Source: a bacterium (lineage in GTDB: Bacteria; SM23-31; JAUVVT01). From it: 8,205 nucleotides of DNA. Shown piece by piece: positions 5,702 through 8,205 of this stretch; position 1 is the first letter of the stretch, and each line of letters opens with the position of its first letter. The DNA lies in assembly GCA_030604505.1 (NCBI GenBank), contig JAUVVT010000054.1, positions 1 to 8,205 of the forward strand, given 5' to 3'. The translations under genes and the position numbers were made by a program. The notes beneath the pieces are model-generated. The model searched no databases, was not told the DNA's origin, and was given only the letters and a program-made list of their open reading frames with translations.

Positions 5702-7570
5702 ATGCAGGAAATTTCGCAGAAAAGAACCTTGTCGCCAATCATTCGCTCCTCAGTATTCTTTGTTTTATTTTATTCATATATTTGGCTCCGTATTGACCCG
5801 AGTCTTATCTATCATGGGCACGGAATGGTCTCTTTCCCGATCTTTTTGCCGGGGACTGAATTCCTAAAAGGATTTTTATCATATCCGGGAGGATTAATAG
5901 AATATTTCTCTGCTTTCTTATCACAATTTTATTATTACCCCTATCTCGGTTCTTTAATTATTACAATTGTTGCTGCACTTATTTCTATATTAACTGGCAG
6001 ATTTATTACAGGCTTTGGTAATACTCGTTTTAGGGCTTTGATATTTGTTCCGGCTTTGGTCATATTGATAGTGTATAGTCAATACTTACACTGTCTGGCA
6101 GCTGCCTTGGGAATATTGGTTTCGTTACTTTTTCTCTGGATATACATTTTAACGGCAAACAGAAAAATAATTGACAGATTGATCGTATTTACAGTTCTTT
6201 CAATTCTTTTATATTATGCTGCAGGAGGGATTTTTCTCCTTTTTGCTTTTCTGTGCGGAATTTTCGAACTCCTTGTAAAACGCAGGCATCTGTTCGGTTT
6301 ATTAAATATTTTTTGGGGACTGTTTATTCCCTATGTTATCGGCATACATGTTTTCGTGGTCAATATTACTAATGCATATACACGGCTTTTTCCATTCCAT
6401 TCCGAAAGTTATTCAAATGCTTCTACAGTTGTCTGGGGACTTTACATTTTCTTTCCTCTTCTGTCTGTTTATATACCTATTGTAAAACTACCAAACCGCA
6501 GGTCTAATAAATTAAAGGGCAAATCATACAATATCCGGCAGGGAAAAAATAATTTTAATAAAAACAAATTAACATTCTTATATGAATCAATAGTACTTTT
6601 GGCTGTAGTTTCGGTTGCTGTGTTTTTTTCATTCGACATAACGAAAAAGGGAACACTCAAGATAAATTACTTTTCCTATACAGGAAAATGGGATCAGATT
6701 CTGAAAGAAGCCCGAAACATTCCCATTGAAAAATACAATCTTCTGATAAACCATGATGTAAATAAGGCTCTTTATCACATCGGCCGCCTTCCATACGATA
6801 TGTTTTCTTATCCCCAGAAACTGCATGCATTGGTTTCTCTTGGCTTTTTAACTTTGGATAAAGCTTTCTCGCTTGCCGACCTGCCCCGGCTCAGCGATAC
6901 TTTTATTAAGCTCGGACTTGTAAATAATGCTGAGCATACTGCAAATGAGACAATGGAATTGATCGGCGAATATCCTGCGATTCTCCAACAACTTTTCTTT
7001 ATAAACATTGTCAAGGGAAATGTCCAGGCGGCAAGAGTATATCTGAACGCACTGAGCAAGGATATTATTTTCGGTAAATGGGCAAAAGGCTATCTGCGCA
7101 AACTCGATGAAGATCCTTTGTTGTCAGAAGATAAAACTGTTCATAATCTGCGTTCTGTAATGGCTGATACTGACCATGTCGGGTCATTTACGGTTGAAGG
7201 AATATTACATGGTCTTATTCATAATACCCGGAACCGAATGGCGTTTGAATACCTGATGGCTTACTATCTTCTGAATTATCAGATCGAAAAGGTTTTTCAG
7301 AACATTCATCTTCTGGATGATTATGACTATCCCGATATCCCCCGTTACTACGAAGAAGCTATTCTTATTCATATAAATATAAATAAAGAAAAAGCTACCC
7401 TGAAGGATAGAAAAATAAGCAGGGAGACTCTTCAGCGTTTTCATGGCTTTTTTAATATTTTAAAACGATATAACTGGAATAAAAATTTGGCGCTCAATGC
7501 GCTTGCGGCAGAGTTTGGTGACAGTTACTTTTTTTATTATACGTATAGATTCTCAGGAGCGAAAAGATGA
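5702..7570 (+). CDS. Polytopic membrane protein with C-terminal helical domain, DUF6057-like
   Basis: The ATG at 5702 is chosen over the in-frame ATG at 5696 because the only Shine-Dalgarno, GGAG at 5691-5694, is seven bases from the first and one base from the second. The product is then 622 aa. About eight or nine hydrophobic segments fill the first half (near 15-30, 80-98, 112-150, 160-190, 198-222, 243-261 and 295-311), with a Lys/Arg/Asn-rich loop (about 262-293) before the last one. By the positive-inside rule that loop is cytoplasmic, so the C-terminal 300 residues, largely helical and TPR-like in look, would be periplasmic. DPSLIYHG, LSYPGGLIEYFSAFL and ALYHIGRLPYDMFSYPQ resemble what I recall of DUF6057 proteins of Bacteroidota. 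No enzyme motif is visible. The stop overlaps the next start (ATGA at 7567-7570), so the two products are probably made together and may form a membrane complex. Family call is moderate; function is unknown. Confidence 0.75.
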   Translation: MQEISQKRTLSPIIRSSVFFVLFYSYIWLRIDPSLIYHGHGMVSFPIFLPGTEFLKGFLSYPGGLIEYFSAFLSQFYYYPYLGSLIITIVAALISILTGRFITGFGNTRFRALIFVPALVILIVYSQYLHCLAAALGILVSLLFLWIYILTANRKIIDRLIVFTVLSILLYYAAGGIFLLFAFLCGIFELLVKRRHLFGLLNIFWGLFIPYVIGIHVFVVNITNAYTRLFPFHSESYSNASTVVWGLYIFFPLLSVYIPIVKLPNRRSNKLKGKSYNIRQGKNNFNKNKLTFLYESIVLLAVVSVAVFFSFDITKKGTLKINYFSYTGKWDQILKEARNIPIEKYNLLINHDVNKALYHIGRLPYDMFSYPQKLHALVSLGFLTLDKAFSLADLPRLSDTFIKLGLVNNAEHTANETMELIGEYPAILQQLFFINIVKGNVQAARVYLNALSKDIIFGKWAKGYLRKLDEDPLLSEDKTVHNLRSVMADTDHVGSFTVEGILHGLIHNTRNRMAFEYLMAYYLLNYQIEKVFQNIHLLDDYDYPDIPRYYEEAILIHININKEKATLKDRKISRETLQRFHGFFNILKRYNWNKNLALNALAAEFGDSYFFYYTYRFSGAKR

Positions 7571-8205
7571 AAAAAAAGTATACATACTTTGTAATGTTTT
7601 TTTTAGTTCTGTTATTACTTGCTGCATTGTATTATACGCAAAGCAGAGAAGCTGTTGTTATCGAAAGTTACACCGAGGTAAACCGTCTTCCAAGTATTCG
7701 TCCTGATTATTCCGGTACCGTTATTCCTCCGAACATAGCTCCTTTAAATTTTGTAATAGCTGAACCAGGGATACATTATTATGTAAAAATATACTCTAAA
7801 AACAGCGGGAATATCGAGATTACATCAAAAACACAAAAAATCTCTATCCCGTTCGGTTCCTGGAAGAAATTACTGAAAGGCAATCCCGGTCGGGAGTTTT
7901 ACTTTGATGTCCATGTGATGGATGCAGACGGGTCATGGAAAAAATACCAAACAATTAAAAACACGATAGCAAAAGATGATATTGACGGATACCTGGTATA
8001 TCGGCTTCTCAGGGTTCAATATAATTTCTCAAAAAACCTGAGTATTTACCAAAGAAATATTCAGGATTATGACGTAACAACAGTATTGAACAACCGATCA
8101 TTTGAAGATGGATGCCTTAACTGCCATACATTTCTTAATAATGATCCCGACAATATGTTCATACACATCAGAGGTACGCCCGGGGGCAGTCGAATGCTGC
8201 TTATC
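7567..8205 (+). CDS. Exported CxxCH-containing protein, PD40/TolB-like family, 3' end outside window
   Basis: The start codon lies in an ATGA overlap with the stop of the upstream membrane gene, and the frame stays open for 213 codons to the window edge. KKK followed by a hydrophobic stretch (about 8-23) is a signal anchor or signal peptide that places the rest in the periplasm. Residues about 40-165 look like a beta-sandwich region (LPSIRPDYSGTVIPPNIAPL, IPFGSWKKLL, GYLVYRLL, YQRNI). CLNCH at 183-187 (bases 8113-8127) is a haem c attachment motif, within NNRSFEDGCLNCHTFLNNDP, followed by HIRGTPGG. I recall this N-terminal layout in Bacteroidota proteins annotated as PD40 or TolB-like propellers; here the propeller would lie beyond the window. 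Whether haem is really bound is not shown. The pairing with a DUF6057-like gene suggests a joint membrane/periplasmic role. Confidence 0.78.
   Translation, partial: MKKKYTYFVMFFLVLLLLAALYYTQSREAVVIESYTEVNRLPSIRPDYSGTVIPPNIAPLNFVIAEPGIHYYVKIYSKNSGNIEITSKTQKISIPFGSWKKLLKGNPGREFYFDVHVMDADGSWKKYQTIKNTIAKDDIDGYLVYRLLRVQYNFSKNLSIYQRNIQDYDVTTVLNNRSFEDGCLNCHTFLNNDPDNMFIHIRGTPGGSRMLLI

Noticed and set aside
5602..5796. Plus-strand open frame of 64 codons starting before the DUF6057-like gene
   Set aside because: It has no Shine-Dalgarno site, its first part is the leader hairpin sequence, and its second half overlaps the well-supported membrane gene in another frame. A leader peptide cannot be fully excluded.
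1..8205. tRNA, rRNA, CRISPR array, insertion sequence or transposase
   Set aside because: I saw no regularly spaced direct repeats, no transposase-like frame and no tRNA-like cloverleaf on reading both strands by eye; a dedicated search could still find a small RNA in the intergenic regions.

Overview
The window comes from an AT-rich bacterial chromosome with a Gram-negative cell plan: a lipoprotein with a lipobox, an exported esterase, and a membrane protein next to a CxxCH-bearing exported protein. Most genes have good Shine-Dalgarno sites (AAGGAGG, GAGG, AGGAG, AAGGA, GGAG). Three intergenic regions contain promoter-like boxes close to TTGACA/TATAAT, each starting a leader of about 50-105 nt. 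The protein families (two-domain acetylxylan-esterase-like hydrolase, DUF5060/DUF4038-type glycosidase, DUF6057-type membrane protein, PD40/CxxCH protein) are typical of polysaccharide-degrading bacteria of the Bacteroidota/FCB or PVC groups. The strong SD sites and sigma70-like boxes are not the usual Bacteroidota pattern, so I do not assign a phylum.

Layout: (1) 1-103, minus: the first 34 codons of an unrecognised gene with an excellent ribosome binding site. (2) 104-412: divergent intergenic region with a GC-rich hairpin island (about 255-276, followed by a T9 tract) and a good promoter for the next gene. (3) 413-1366, plus: a two-domain protein laid out like animal polynucleotide kinase/phosphatase (HAD phosphatase first, P-loop kinase second), in which the HAD nucleophile Asp is replaced by Asn. 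(4) 1367-1543: intergenic with several imperfect hairpins. (5) 1544-3655, plus: exported tandem alpha/beta hydrolase of the acetylxylan-esterase-like kind; the first domain has a full catalytic triad, the second has lost its serine. (6) 3713-5398, minus: a lipoprotein glycoside hydrolase, convergent with the esterase. (7) 5399-5701: divergent control region with an 11-bp perfect inverted repeat overlapping the -35 box of the glycosidase promoter, a separate plus-strand promoter, and a leader hairpin. (8) 5702-7570, plus: a polytopic membrane protein resembling DUF6057. (9) 7567-8205, plus: an exported or membrane-anchored protein with a CxxCH haem-type motif, overlapping the previous gene by ATGA and running off the window.

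The esterase and glycosidase probably act together on acetylated plant or algal polysaccharide outside the cytoplasm. The two genes at the right are translationally coupled and probably form one membrane/periplasmic unit of unknown function. The polynucleotide kinase-like gene looks unrelated to the carbohydrate genes and has its own promoter. The least described parts are the DUF6057/CxxCH pair, the phosphatase-dead PNKP-like protein, and the palindrome controlling the glycosidase promoter.
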